The notes under the pieces were generated by a model, which searched no databases, had not been told where the DNA came from, and saw nothing but the letters and a program-made list of their open reading frames with translations. This document shows, in pieces, positions 28,960 to 38,255 of a stretch of 44,893 nucleotides of DNA. Made by a program: the position numbers and the translations under genes. Position 1 is the stretch's first letter; each line of letters starts with the position of its first letter. The stretch spans positions 1 through 44,893 of the forward strand of contig CAMWFQ010000032.1 in assembly GCA_947173495.1 (NCBI GenBank), written 5' to 3'. This DNA comes from an uncultured Lachnospiraceae bacterium (GTDB lineage: Bacteria > Bacillota > Clostridia > Lachnospirales > Lachnospiraceae).

Positions 28960-30648
28960 TTAATAACCGTAACCGGTATAGTCAAAAATATCAGACTCAA
29001 TATTCCATGCAAAATCAGAATTTGATTTATAATACTCTGTGAAGTATTTTTCTCCAATCCAACGGGAAAGATTCCATTTACGAAAAGATTTTTTTGCAGG
29101 AAGACAATTTCCGCCTTCAAAACATATTTTGACCAGTTGATCTTTATCATAGTCATAACTGGATTTTACAATGCGGGCAGCGTAGTTTCTAAACCACCAG
29201 GTGGAACTATAACCCAGTTCATCTGCTTTTCCAAAGATCACCGGTGCAGCATCACTGGAAAGGTTCTCCAGATAATTAAAATTTGACCGAAAACTGTTTT
29301 CTGTTCCGGTATCTGATTCAGAAACAGGATTACTCAGATTATACCGTGCAATCCAGTAATCCGGATGAGAAAAAGAAAAGACAAGATATAAAATGGTTAC
29401 AGTGATCAGACAATATCTGGTAAAGGGAAACTTTTCCCGGTATATTACAATTAATGCCCCGCTTACAAGAAGAAAGATCACAGACAAAGCCCATAAAACG
29501 AATACTCTCAAAAAAGTCAGCCGATATACCTGGATATAAAGGAGCATACGATAGGTACTTGAGGCGATCATGATATAGGTACAGACGGAAATAAAAGTAA
29601 GGATTCCCTTTAAGATTTTGTTTTCCTGAAAATGTCTGATGCATGTAAGCACCAGTAAAAGATTGATTATGCATACAAATACCAGCTGAAAAAATCCTTC
29701 TCTTGCATAGGATGCATAGGTATAATTTTCCGGCAGTGTTCCAAATCCTCCAAAAAGATATACAACCTGGATATAGCAAAATATGAGATATACAATCGAT
29801 AAGATTCCGGTAAATGTAATTCCCATGACAGGCTCCAGATTTTTCTTTTCAGTTACATTCTCCTTCAGATTATGAAGCGAGATTCTGCATAAAATACTGT
29901 AGGAAGCAAAAAATACAGCCAGGAAAAGGAAGGAAACACCAAACAGAAATGTAAAGTTAAAATCCAGGGTAAAAAGACGGTCACAGATATCGGAAAATAC
30001 GGCATCCGCCTCATACAGAAGGATTAATATTACAAATAACAGAGGGAAGGATATCAAAACACCAAAGAATACATATTTCCCTTTTCCTTCCGGTTTATTT
30101 TCTTTTTCTCTTCTGATTTTCAGAAAGAGAGAAAGGTCCGTAAAGGGTCTGAATATAAATACAAAGCTGGTGCAGATAATATTTGTAATAGCTCCTGCAT
30201 ATTTTGGAATATCCCAGTCTCTATCTTCATATAAATTATGAAGGATCATATAAAAAAACAGTAAAAAGATTCCAAATTTATTAAAGAAAATCAAAACACC
30301 AGAATCAGTGGTGCAGGTGTTTATTCCCAGAAGGATCAGGCTTGTAATGATAAAACGGGAAAACTTTTTGGCGGTAATTCCTGACTTTTTCAAATAAAAG
30401 AAGAAAAACAAGCAGGTTCCGCCTACGAAAAAAGGGTAAGTGATCCCCGAGTGGTTTTTATATAACAATAATGTATAAAAAAAGGCATAAATACAGCTCC
30501 CTGTTCCTATAAATGAGAAAAGGGGATCCAGTGTCCTGACAGAATTTTCGGGTAAATTTTGTGATGTTTCAGATTTTGTATTCTGTACAGAAGGAGTTTC
30601 ATTATTCACTGATTCTATAGCAGAAGAATTTGTATTAATATTTTCCAT
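28960..30648 (-). CDS. DUF4173 multi-pass membrane protein
   Basis: About 562 residues. A polar N-terminal stretch of roughly 50 residues (Asn/Ser/Thr/Glu-rich) precedes a series of about 12 hydrophobic segments, and a soluble C-terminal region of about 120 residues follows (with RYNLS, SSTWWFRNYAARIV, FAWNIES). This organisation and the pattern around YLIFCYIQVVYLFG fit DUF4173 of Firmicutes; the function is unknown. It starts 10 nt after the stop of the Xre-like gene. The ribosome site GGAGG lies inside the end of that gene, 15 nt from the ATG, so coupled translation is likely. Confidence 0.78.
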   Translation of the reverse strand: MENINTNSSAIESVNNETPSVQNTKSETSQNLPENSVRTLDPLFSFIGTGSCIYAFFYTLLLYKNHSGITYPFFVGGTCLFFFFYLKKSGITAKKFSRFIITSLILLGINTCTTDSGVLIFFNKFGIFLLFFYMILHNLYEDRDWDIPKYAGAITNIICTSFVFIFRPFTDLSLFLKIRREKENKPEGKGKYVFFGVLISFPLLFVILILLYEADAVFSDICDRLFTLDFNFTFLFGVSFLFLAVFFASYSILCRISLHNLKENVTEKKNLEPVMGITFTGILSIVYLIFCYIQVVYLFGGFGTLPENYTYASYAREGFFQLVFVCIINLLLVLTCIRHFQENKILKGILTFISVCTYIMIASSTYRMLLYIQVYRLTFLRVFVLWALSVIFLLVSGALIVIYREKFPFTRYCLITVTILYLVFSFSHPDYWIARYNLSNPVSESDTGTENSFRSNFNYLENLSSDAAPVIFGKADELGYSSTWWFRNYAARIVKSSYDYDKDQLVKICFEGGNCLPAKKSFRKWNLSRWIGEKYFTEYYKSNSDFAWNIESDIFDYTGYGY

Positions 30649-30658
30649 AATTTTAATC

Positions 30659-30889
30659 TTATACCTCCGTTTCTGAGTTGTTTTCATCATCTACAAATTC
30701 CAGAATGTCTCCTGGCTGGCATTGAAGTGCCCTGCAGATCGCATTCAGGGTTGAAAAGCGTATGGCTCTGGCTTTATTGTTTTTCAGTATGGAAAGATTG
30801 GCAAGGGTAATATCTACATCTCCTGCAAGTTCCGTAAGGCTTTTTTTCTGTTTTGCCATTTCCACATCAAGATTTATGATGATTGCCAT
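30659..30889 (-). CDS. Small Xre-family helix-turn-helix regulator
   Basis: 76-residue transcription regulator consisting of little more than one HTH_3/Xre domain: MAIIINLDVEMAKQKKSLTEL, a helix-turn-helix at about 18-43 (AGDVDITLANLSILKN) and AICRALQCQPGDILEF. Such YozG-like proteins commonly accompany DUF2975 membrane proteins and are thought to regulate their own operon. A dyad over the operon promoter at 31449-31490 is a plausible target. Confidence 0.9.
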   Translation of the reverse strand: MAIIINLDVEMAKQKKSLTELAGDVDITLANLSILKNNKARAIRFSTLNAICRALQCQPGDILEFVDDENNSETEV

Positions 30890-30929
30890 GGGAATCCTCC
30901 TGTTTACAGTTGATTAGTTATTCTGCGGT

Positions 30930-31376
30930 TTAAATGGTAAGATCATTTTCAATTTTATAGGTTACCGCTTTATCAAAAACATGAGAGAGAACTTTACTGA
31001 AAAGACCAGCAATCACAAACACGAGAATCACAATAATAACTGCCGGAGTAAGATAAAGAAAAAGCCGGCAGCAGGTGATCAGGGCAATAAAGAAGCTGTA
31101 GGTTCCCATACGATTAAGGCTCTTTACATTTTCTCTGATAAAACAGTCGTTTGCCAACACAGATTTAAATAATCTGCGAAGTTCATGTATGATCAACACT
31201 GCGAAAATACCGGAAGAGACAAAGATAAAACTCAGCTGGGGAACATTATCGCCAAAATAACTGTTGTACCTTCCATATCTTTTAATAATGAGGGGAACCA
31301 GGATGGTAACTATGATTCCTGTGTAATACATAAAATCCAGAAGTACTTTTGTAAATAAGGTCAGTCTGCTATTCAT
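30930..31376 (-). CDS. DUF2975 membrane protein
   Basis: About 148 residues with four hydrophobic segments (about 8-30, 45-65, 90-108 and 112-135). The order DUF2975 then a tiny Xre regulator is a very common Firmicutes pair of unknown function. I choose the ATG at 31376, which has AAAGGAG 7 nt upstream; the open frame reaches 31415 but those 13 residues lack support. First gene of the operon. Confidence 0.82.
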   Translation of the reverse strand: MNSRLTLFTKVLLDFMYYTGIIVTILVPLIIKRYGRYNSYFGDNVPQLSFIFVSSGIFAVLIIHELRRLFKSVLANDCFIRENVKSLNRMGTYSFFIALITCCRLFLYLTPAVIIVILVFVIAGLFSKVLSHVFDKAVTYKIENDLTI

Positions 31377-31431
31377 TTGAATGCTCCTTTCATATTTTCT
31401 GGAAAACAGTTCCATTCACCGCTTGTTATAA

Positions 31432-31460
31432 AATATAGCACTGGTATAATTGATTGTCAA
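31432..31460 (-). promoter_or_regulatory. Strong promoter of the DUF2975-Xre-DUF4173 operon
   Basis: On the minus strand a perfect TTGACA (31460-31455), a 17-bp spacer and TATATT (31437-31432), 55 bp before the start at 31376. The -35 box is part of the dyad ATTGATTGTCAAT (31449-31461). Confidence 0.85.
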
Positions 31461-31490
31461 TAATATTTTATTGATAATCAATAAAATATT
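31449..31490. promoter_or_regulatory. Double dyad operator candidate
   Basis: Two adjoining dyads: ATTGA-TTG-TCAAT (31449-31461) and a 29-bp palindrome with perfect 14-bp arms AATATTTTATTGAT / ATCAATAAAATATT around one central base (31462-31490). The first covers the -35 box of the minus-strand promoter. Both share TTGAT/ATCAA halves, as expected for a dimeric repressor. It lies between the DUF2975 operon and the DUF1538 operon and could affect both. Confidence 0.6.
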
Positions 31491-31608
31491 TTCGTTCATC
31501 GATAAATTATTAAGAAAATGTTAAGAATAGGAAAGAATTACATTTTTTTTCTGAAAATAACAATTTTATGATATAATTAAATAACAATTATCTTAAAAGG
31601 AAAGGCGT

Positions 31609-33156
31609 TTGATATTTTTGCATGTTAATCGATCTAAGTTAAAAGAAAAATTTTATGAGACATTAAAGGCAGTTTTTCCAATACTTGCAATTGTTTTGAT
31701 ATTGTGTTTTACAATTGCTCCTATTCCGCCCAGTATTTTGATGGCTTTCCTGATAGGAGCAGTATTGTTGCTTGTGGGAATGTTGCTTTTTAATGTGGGC
31801 GTGGAATTGTCCATGACATTAATGGGAGAAAGAGTAGGTACAATTCTTACAAAATCCAAAAAGCTTTCAGTTATGATTCTGATCGGATTTATTATGGGAA
31901 TGATTATTACCATATCAGAACCGGATCTTCAGGTACTTGCTCAGCAGATTTCTTCCATACCAAATATGACGCTGATTCTGGCAGTGGCGGCAGGAGTAGG
32001 CGCCTTTTTGGTAATTGCTCTTTTACGTATGCTGTTTGGAATTGCATTACATTATCTTTTGCTGGTTTTTTATGGAATTGTATTTCTGTTGACATTTTTT
32101 GTACCGGCAGATTTTCTTTCAATTGCATTTGATTCCGGCGGCGTTACCACAGGACCAATGACAGTTCCTTTTATTATGGCTTTTGGTGTAGGTATTACTG
32201 CGATTCGAAGTGACAAACATGCTTCGGATGACAGTTTCGGACTCGTATCTCTTTGTTCTGTGGGTCCTATTCTGGCAGTTTTGATTCTTGGAATGATTTA
32301 TCATCCCGGACAGAGTGAGAATGTTTCGGAATCTATACCGATCATTGATAATACAGTAGATTTGTGGAGAATGTTTTCACATGGTCTTCCTACTTACATA
32401 AAAGAAATGGCTGTTTCTCTTTTCCCTATTGTTTTTTTCTTTGGAATATTTCAGTTGGTTTCCAGGGATATCAATAAAAAGACTTTGATTAAAATTGGAG
32501 TAGGTCTGATATATACTTATGCAGGTCTGGTACTTTTTCTGACAGGCGTTAATGTAGGATTTATGCCTGCAGGAAATTATCTGGGACAGACTCTGGCAGG
32601 ACTTTCCTACGCATGGATTATCATTCCAATTGGTATGATAATCGGTTATTTCATCGTACTTGCAGAGCCTGCGGTATTTGTGCTTACTAAACAGGTAGAA
32701 GAAATAACTTCGGGAGCGATTTCGGCAAAAGCTATGGGAACCAGTTTATCTGTGGGTGTATCCGTTTCTGTGGGAATTGCCATGATCAGAGTTCTTACCG
32801 GAATTTCCATTATGTGGTTTATCATACCCGGATACGCAGTTGCACTTGTTTTGACATTTTTTGTACCGCGTATATTTACCGCTATTGCATTTGACTCCGG
32901 TGGTGTTGCTTCCGGTCCAATGACGGCTACTTTCCTGCTTCCTCTTGCAATGGGAGCCTGCCAGGCACTGGGAGGAAATATTATCACAGATGCTTTTGGA
33001 GTGATTGCTATGGTGGCCATGACACCTTTGATTACAATTCAGGTCATGGGGCTGGCATTTAAGATTAAGGAAAGCAGTATGCATAAGAAGGCCTTTGGTC
33101 AGAAAGCATATGTTCCTCTTGATGAATTTGGAGATATGGAAATTATTGAATTATAG
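31609..33156 (+). CDS. DUF1538 membrane transporter-like protein (two fused repeats)
   Basis: 515 residues, highly hydrophobic, with about 12 predicted membrane segments. It has an internal duplication: FLSIAFDSGGVTTGPMTVPF near residue 180 and IFTAIAFDSGGVASGPMTAT near 425, each followed by a small-residue-rich helix. This IAFDSGGV..GPMT repeat is the DUF1538 signature. As I recall, a DUF1538 pair from Halomonas was reported as a cation/proton antiporter; here both halves are in one chain. The TTG at 31609 follows AAAGGAAAGG; no ATG fits better in this frame. A TATAAT at 31572 is a plausible -10. The P-II-like gene follows almost immediately. Confidence 0.82.
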   Translation: MIFLHVNRSKLKEKFYETLKAVFPILAIVLILCFTIAPIPPSILMAFLIGAVLLLVGMLLFNVGVELSMTLMGERVGTILTKSKKLSVMILIGFIMGMIITISEPDLQVLAQQISSIPNMTLILAVAAGVGAFLVIALLRMLFGIALHYLLLVFYGIVFLLTFFVPADFLSIAFDSGGVTTGPMTVPFIMAFGVGITAIRSDKHASDDSFGLVSLCSVGPILAVLILGMIYHPGQSENVSESIPIIDNTVDLWRMFSHGLPTYIKEMAVSLFPIVFFFGIFQLVSRDINKKTLIKIGVGLIYTYAGLVLFLTGVNVGFMPAGNYLGQTLAGLSYAWIIIPIGMIIGYFIVLAEPAVFVLTKQVEEITSGAISAKAMGTSLSVGVSVSVGIAMIRVLTGISIMWFIIPGYAVALVLTFFVPRIFTAIAFDSGGVASGPMTATFLLPLAMGACQALGGNIITDAFGVIAMVAMTPLITIQVMGLAFKIKESSMHKKAFGQKAYVPLDEFGDMEIIEL

Positions 33157-33170
33157 GAATGAGACAGCTT

Positions 33171-33848
33171 ATGAGTAAATTATATTTGATGGTAACGATC
33201 GTTGACAGAAAGATCGGAAAAAGATATCTCAAACTGTATAAAGAGAATGAGCATCATGTAATGTTTACAAGCCTGGGATCGGGTACTGCAGCCAGTGATG
33301 TATTGAATTACCTGGGATTAGAAGCTACAGAAAAATTAGTCATATTTTCTGTCCAGGAGGATGGCAGCTGGTATCATACTAAAAAACAGCTTCAGAGTAA
33401 CCTGAGGATTGATGCGCCCGGAGGAGGAATTGCTTTTATTGTCCCTTTAAGCAGCATAGGAGGAAAGAAAGCACTGCAATTTCTTCTGGCAAAAGAGGAT
33501 TATCAGAAAGAGGAGGAATCGACCTTGAAGGATACAGTACATGAACTGATTATAGTGATTGCTAATCAGGGGAATATAGAATTGGTCATGGATGCGGCAA
33601 GAGAAGCAGGTGCTTATGGAGGTACGGTGATTCATGCCCGCGGAACCGGAATGGAAAAAGCTGAAAAGTTTATGGGAGTTTCTCTGGCGGCAGAAAAAGA
33701 AATGATTTTCATTGTTGCTAAAAAGGAACAGAAAAATAATATTATGAAAGCAATTATGGAAAAGGCAGGGCCTGAAAGTCATGCCAAATCCATAGTATTT
33801 TCTCTTCCTGTTACAGATACGGCAGGATTAAGATTAATAGAAGATTAG
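33171..33848 (+). CDS. Tandem P-II-like signalling protein
   Basis: About 225 residues made of two GlnB-like alpha/beta repeats. The first (1-110) has YLMVTIVDRKIGKRYLKLY; the second (about 118-225) has ELIIVIANQGNIELVMDAAREAG, then GGTVIHARGTG and the closing FSLPVTDTAGLR, which resembles the P-II C-terminal signature. The uridylylated tyrosine loop of classical GlnB is not evident. The start could be 33159 or 33171; I prefer 33171 because the first ATG has almost no space after AGGA. It lies directly downstream of the DUF1538 gene, so it probably regulates that transporter (inference). Confidence 0.82.
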   Translation: MSKLYLMVTIVDRKIGKRYLKLYKENEHHVMFTSLGSGTAASDVLNYLGLEATEKLVIFSVQEDGSWYHTKKQLQSNLRIDAPGGGIAFIVPLSSIGGKKALQFLLAKEDYQKEEESTLKDTVHELIIVIANQGNIELVMDAAREAGAYGGTVIHARGTGMEKAEKFMGVSLAAEKEMIFIVAKKEQKNNIMKAIMEKAGPESHAKSIVFSLPVTDTAGLRLIED

Positions 33849-33869
33849 CCCGGCGGCTAATCTTCTATT
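33836..33869. terminator. Long perfect hairpin after the P-II-like gene
   Basis: AATAGAAGATTAGCC pairs perfectly over 15 bp with GGCTAATCTTCTATT around the loop CGGC. The left arm includes the last codons and TAG stop of the P-II-like gene. Only short T-runs follow on either strand, but the position between convergent genes supports a bidirectional terminator. Confidence 0.75.
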
Positions 33870-33891
33870 GTATTCGGGGAAAAAATCTTCT

Positions 33892-34647
33892 TTACTCAAT
33901 TATTATACCTACAGGACAATGATCAGACCCGGTAACTTCACTGCAGATAAACGCGTCTTTCAGGACAGGCTTCAGAGATTCAGATACCAGAAAATAATCG
34001 ATACGCCAGCCTGTGTTTTTTTCTCTTGCTTTGAATCGATAAGACCACCAGGAATACGCTCCTTCCAGGTCAGGATAAAAATGACGAAAGGTATCTGTAA
34101 ATCCAGAATTCAGAAGGGCTGTAAATTTGTTTCTTTCTTCGTCTGTAAATCCTGCATTTTTATGATTGGTCTTAGGATTTTTTAGATCGATTTCTCTGTG
34201 AGCCACATTCATATCACCGCATACGATAACAGGTCTGGAATTTTCAAGCTCTTTAAGATAGGTAAGAAAATCATCTTCCCACTTCATTCGATAATCCAGA
34301 CGTTTCAATTCCTCCTGGGAATTAGGCGTGTAGACAGTGACCACATAAAAATCTTTAAATTCCAGAGTGATGATCCTTCCTTCATGGTCGTGCTGTTCGA
34401 TTTCCATTCCATATGAAACGAATAAAGGTTCTTCTTTGGTAAAAACGGCAGTACCGGAATACCCTTTTTTTTCTGCATAATTCCAATACTGATAATATTC
34501 GGGAATATCCAGATCAATCTGCCCTTCCTGAAGCTTTGTTTCCTGAATACAGAAAATATCTGCGTCAATTTCTTTGAAAAAATCAAGAAACCCTTTGTTT
34601 ACACAGGCTCGAAGGCCATTTACATTCCAGGATATAAGTCTTTTCAT
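33892..34647 (-). CDS. xth: Exodeoxyribonuclease III
   Basis: Mg-dependent 3'-5' exonuclease and AP endonuclease of base-excision repair. 251 residues with [14 protein letters not shown] (N7-type Asn), [42 protein letters not shown] and the final [11 protein letters not shown] with the catalytic Asp-His. I start at 34647, where AAAGGA lies 8 nt upstream; the frame opens 6 codons earlier. The gene could also be called exoA. Confidence 0.95.
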   Translation of the reverse strand: MKRLISWNVNGLRACVNKGFLDFFKEIDADIFCIQETKLQEGQIDLDIPEYYQYWNYAEKKGYSGTAVFTKEEPLFVSYGMEIEQHDHEGRIITLEFKDFYVVTVYTPNSQEELKRLDYRMKWEDDFLTYLKELENSRPVIVCGDMNVAHREIDLKNPKTNHKNAGFTDEERNKFTALLNSGFTDTFRHFYPDLEGAYSWWSYRFKAREKNTGWRIDYFLVSESLKPVLKDAFICSEVTGSDHCPVGIIIE

Positions 34648-34746
34648 CGTTTTTGTCCTTTCCAAACTTAATGTACTTCTCTTATATGATACTTACATTA
34701 TACTTGAATTTTTGTTTGAAAAACAGGCAAAAAGATAGAAATTCTG

Positions 34747-35370
34747 TCAGTTGTCCAGAATCCTTTTTTCAATAATATCCAGAGCACGCTCATTTTCATG
34801 AAGACAATAAGCTTTCATTTTTTCAGTTCCTTCCTGTTCAAAAGGAGTAATATCAGCGCCAAGCTGAACATAACAGACGTAGTTTCCGATTGTTTCTATT
34901 CTGGATGCGGATATTTTTGCTTCATTTTGTTTTTGCTGTTCATAAATTTTAAGGAGAATTTTTCGGTATTCACTTAAATAGTTTTCTACATTTTCGATTT
35001 CATTTTCTTTGGCTTTTATCAGGATCATCATATCAATCCCGGCTTCTGTATGTTGATATTCGGCTAAATAATCATCATACATATTTTCAGAGATCCCGGT
35101 TCTTTCTGCAAGTTCTTCAGCGCTTAAAAGGGTATCCGGCCAATAGTTTTCTCCTATGATTTCAACAACAGCATCTTTGAGATCATCCATTGGACCAATA
35201 ATCTTATATTTGCTGCCTGCCTGAAGCGTGTTTACCGCTTCATCTTCCAGATTCCCTTCTCTACTGTATGCCTGGCTGTTTTCATCTCTGTCAATGTTAT
35301 TTTTTTTTGTGCATCCGGTAAAGATCACAGATACAGACATAATGATAAAAAATAAAACGGATTTTTTCAT
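34747..35370 (-). CDS. DUF4358 lipoprotein
   Basis: About 207 residues. The N-terminus is a lipoprotein signal peptide with the lipobox IFTGC (cysteine 20), then an acidic linker and a DUF4358-like domain: ENYWPDTLLSAEELAERTGI, DDYLAEY, then MMILIKAKENEIENVENYLSEYRK. Family members occur beside MBOAT acyltransferase genes in Lachnospiraceae; the function is unknown. GAGG lies 6-7 nt before the ATG at 35370. Confidence 0.8.
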   Translation of the reverse strand: MKKSVLFFIIMSVSVIFTGCTKKNNIDRDENSQAYSREGNLEDEAVNTLQAGSKYKIIGPMDDLKDAVVEIIGENYWPDTLLSAEELAERTGISENMYDDYLAEYQHTEAGIDMMILIKAKENEIENVENYLSEYRKILLKIYEQQKQNEAKISASRIETIGNYVCYVQLGADITPFEQEGTEKMKAYCLHENERALDIIEKRILDN

Positions 35371-35569
35371 GTTTTTCCTCATTTCTGCGTAGTTATTGCA
35401 CGCTGAATAAAATAAATTTTCGGTGGTATGTTATAGTTTATAGTGACTAAGTATTTCCATATATTAGACAAAATATGTGAAAGTATGGTAAGATAAAAAA
35501 CGAGGCTTTTCATTTTTTACAGGCTTTTTATCAACAGGATTTTATTCATAGATATATGGAGAGATCATC

Positions 35570-37066
35570 ATGCTGTTTAATTCCTATATTTTTGTTTTTT
35601 TATTTTTGCCGATGACCCTGGCCGGGTGGTATGTTCTGAATCATTTGAAAGCTTATGAGCCTGCTAAATTATTTTTGGCAGGTATGTCATTATGGTTTTA
35701 CGGTTATTTTAACATTTATTATCTTGCCGTTATTGTGGCCAGTATCCTGGGAAATTATTGTTTAAGTTATATGATGAAGTTTTCACGGACAAAGTTTACT
35801 TCCCGGATGGGACTGGCCGCAGGTATAGTGTTGAATCTTGGTTTTTTGTTTTATTTTAAATATTACGACTTCTTTTTTGAAAATATAAACGGGATATTTC
35901 ACACTGATTTTAACCTGAAGCATATTCTTCTTCCTCTTGGCATCAGTTTTTTTACTTTTCAACAGCTTTCCTTTATTATTGACAGATGCAAAGGAAAGGC
36001 GGAACATTATTCTTTTATAAATTATCTGACATTTGTGACATTTTTTCCCCAGCTGATTGCAGGTCCGATTGTTTTGTATCAGGAAATGATGCCTCAGTTT
36101 GAAGATACATCCAAACGGAGAATGAATTTTGATAATTTTGCAAAAGGAATTGTACTTTTTACTCTTGGTCTGGGAAAAAAGGTATTATTGGCAGACACTC
36201 TGGCGATTCCAGTAAATTATGGATTTGAGCAGACGGTATTTTTAGATACGCCTTCTACTTTGTTGGTTATTCTGGCATATACCTTCGAGATTTATTTTGA
36301 TTTCAGTGGTTACAGCGATATGGCGATGGGACTTGGAAAAATGTTTAATATCGAGCTGCCTGCTAATTTTAATTCTCCTTATAAATCCTGTTCCGTAAAA
36401 GAACTCTGGCAGAGATGGCATATAACCCTCTCACGTTTTTTTATCCAGTATGTCTATATTCCTTTAGGAGGAAGCAGAAAAGGGAAGGCAAGGACTTTAA
36501 TCAATACTTTTATGGTATTTTTTTTAAGCGGGCTCTGGCACGGGGCAAATTGGACGTATGTGGCATGGGGGTCCATGCAGGGACTTCTGGTAATATGGGA
36601 TAATATAGGAATTGTAGGGATAAAAGGAAGTAAGGAAGAGCGTTCTGCCAAGATTGTAATCCCAGGATGGCTGGGATGGATCTTTACTTTTACTTTTTTT
36701 AATTTATCCCTTTTCTTTTTCCGAAGTGAGAATATGACAAGTGCTTTTCAGATGTTTAAAAATCTTCTGGCATTTAAAAATACCGGCTATCTTTATAAAA
36801 TAGCAGCCAGACTGGATATACCGGAATTTTATCTTATAAAGCAGGCAATCAATATGACAATGCCTGATAAGCTTGCTTTTGTTTATCTTCTTCTGTTTGT
36901 TTTTTTGTTGGCTGTCAGCGCCTTTATTATTACTGGAAAGAATACACTTGAGATTGTGTCAGAACATCCTTTGGATTCCAAACTTTGTTTTCTGGTTACA
37001 GTGGTTTTTGTGTGGTCTGTGATTTCTTTTTCTCAGGTTAGTACGTTTATTTACTTTAATTTTTAA
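35570..37066 (+). CDS. MBOAT-family O-acyltransferase (DltB/AlgI-like)
   Basis: Multi-pass membrane enzyme of 498 residues that moves an acyl group, usually acetyl, across the membrane to an extracellular polymer. Typical features are the start FNSYIFVFLFLPMTLAGWY, LGISFFTFQQLSFIID, FPQLIAGPIV, YFDFSGYSDMAMGLGKMF, ELWQRWHITLS and the catalytic-histidine motif LSGLWHGANWTY with His near residue 324. The substrate polymer is not identifiable here. The next gene encodes the expected SGNH-like partner. Confidence 0.93.
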   Translation: MLFNSYIFVFLFLPMTLAGWYVLNHLKAYEPAKLFLAGMSLWFYGYFNIYYLAVIVASILGNYCLSYMMKFSRTKFTSRMGLAAGIVLNLGFLFYFKYYDFFFENINGIFHTDFNLKHILLPLGISFFTFQQLSFIIDRCKGKAEHYSFINYLTFVTFFPQLIAGPIVLYQEMMPQFEDTSKRRMNFDNFAKGIVLFTLGLGKKVLLADTLAIPVNYGFEQTVFLDTPSTLLVILAYTFEIYFDFSGYSDMAMGLGKMFNIELPANFNSPYKSCSVKELWQRWHITLSRFFIQYVYIPLGGSRKGKARTLINTFMVFFLSGLWHGANWTYVAWGSMQGLLVIWDNIGIVGIKGSKEERSAKIVIPGWLGWIFTFTFFNLSLFFFRSENMTSAFQMFKNLLAFKNTGYLYKIAARLDIPEFYLIKQAINMTMPDKLAFVYLLLFVFLLAVSAFIITGKNTLEIVSEHPLDSKLCFLVTVVFVWSVISFSQVSTFIYFNF

Positions 37067-37173
37067 GAAATTACTTTGAAAGCGCCGGACAGCGGCTGTG
37101 GGGATGAGTGTGTTTACACGCACAGCCTGAGCAAGATGAGAGTTTACTTAGGAAGCATGGAGTGTGATTCGTT

Positions 37174-38250
37174 ATGTCAAAAAAATTTATCAGAAATTTT
37201 ATGCTCTCAAGCGGAATTTTGTTATTGTTATGTATTTTTGTTGTAGTACTGTTTGATCCTTTTTTTCAATATCATAAGCCATTAAAAGGTCTTAAAGCCG
37301 TGCTTACAGATAAAGAATATCAGTGTGTGGGTTCCCTGAAAACATTCGATTATGACAGTGTGATTGCAGGCTCTTCTGTGTCGGAAAATTATTATAATGA
37401 TTGGTTTAATCAGGGATTTGACTGTAATGTGATCAAAGCGATTCGTTCTTATGGCGCTACGGCAGATCTCTGTTATCTTCTTGACATTGCTTTTTCCTGT
37501 CAGGATCTGAAATATGTTTTTTATAATCTGGATCCTTCTGCATTGACAGCGGATCCAAAAACCACATATGAGCTCACAGGGTGCCCCATGTATTTATATG
37601 ATGATAATTATATCAATGATGTAGAATACTGGTTGAATAAGGGAGTTCTTATGGAAAAGATTCCTTATATGGTTGCAAATTCTCTGATAGGAGATTATGA
37701 CGAAAATAATTCTTACAATTGGGCACAGTGGAAGGAATTTAATTCTGATATGATTCTGGGTCTGTATATTCGTAAACCTTCCATTTCAGAGATGAAACCG
37801 GAAAAATATTATGAAGATGTATTGAGGAAAAATTTAGATCTGTTAACGGAAAGAATCAATTCACACCCTGAAACAGTTTTTTATATATTTATCCCTCCTT
37901 ATTCTATGCTCTGGTGGGATAATATTTACCGGGAGGGCGACACTGAAGCATATCTTTATAATCTGGAACAGGCAATGCAGGAGCTTGTTCGTTACGACAA
38001 TGTAAAACTTTTTTATTTTCAAAATAACAGGGAAATCATTACAAACCTGGAAAATTATATGGATATCATTCATTTTTCTCCGGATATTAACCGTTATATC
38101 TGTGAAAGTCTGATAGATGGAAAACATCAGGTAAATGAAGAAAACTACAGGAAAAATATCAGTGAAATGAAAGAACTGTCGGATGAGATCGTACAAAAGC
38201 TTGTCAAACCTTATGAAGAAAGAATCAAGGTTGACATTTATGATGACTAA
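37174..38250 (+). CDS. SGNH-hydrolase-like partner of the MBOAT acyltransferase
   Basis: 358 residues with one N-terminal membrane anchor (about 9-28) and an extracellular domain. A GSSVSE block (67-70 region) could supply the nucleophilic serine and DIIHF (D297 and H300) the other catalytic residues, as in AlgJ/AlgX/DltD-type proteins. These proteins receive the acyl group handled by MBOAT enzymes. The 107-bp gap after the MBOAT gene contains a hairpin at 37094-37127. Assignment rests on architecture and neighbour rather than overall similarity. Confidence 0.7.
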   Translation: MSKKFIRNFMLSSGILLLLCIFVVVLFDPFFQYHKPLKGLKAVLTDKEYQCVGSLKTFDYDSVIAGSSVSENYYNDWFNQGFDCNVIKAIRSYGATADLCYLLDIAFSCQDLKYVFYNLDPSALTADPKTTYELTGCPMYLYDDNYINDVEYWLNKGVLMEKIPYMVANSLIGDYDENNSYNWAQWKEFNSDMILGLYIRKPSISEMKPEKYYEDVLRKNLDLLTERINSHPETVFYIFIPPYSMLWWDNIYREGDTEAYLYNLEQAMQELVRYDNVKLFYFQNNREIITNLENYMDIIHFSPDINRYICESLIDGKHQVNEENYRKNISEMKELSDEIVQKLVKPYEERIKVDIYDD

Positions 38251-38255
38251 GCCGA

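Noticed and set aside
37094-37127. Forked hairpin (GGCTGTG / CACAGCC with inner GTGTG-TTTA-CACGC) between the MBOAT and SGNH-like genes, resembling hairpin 2 of the structured repeat
   Set aside because: It lacks the AATCGAGTAGG hairpin, the CCGCGCGG linker and the TGCGCATA end, so I do not count it as a fourth copy; it may be an ordinary intercistronic hairpin.
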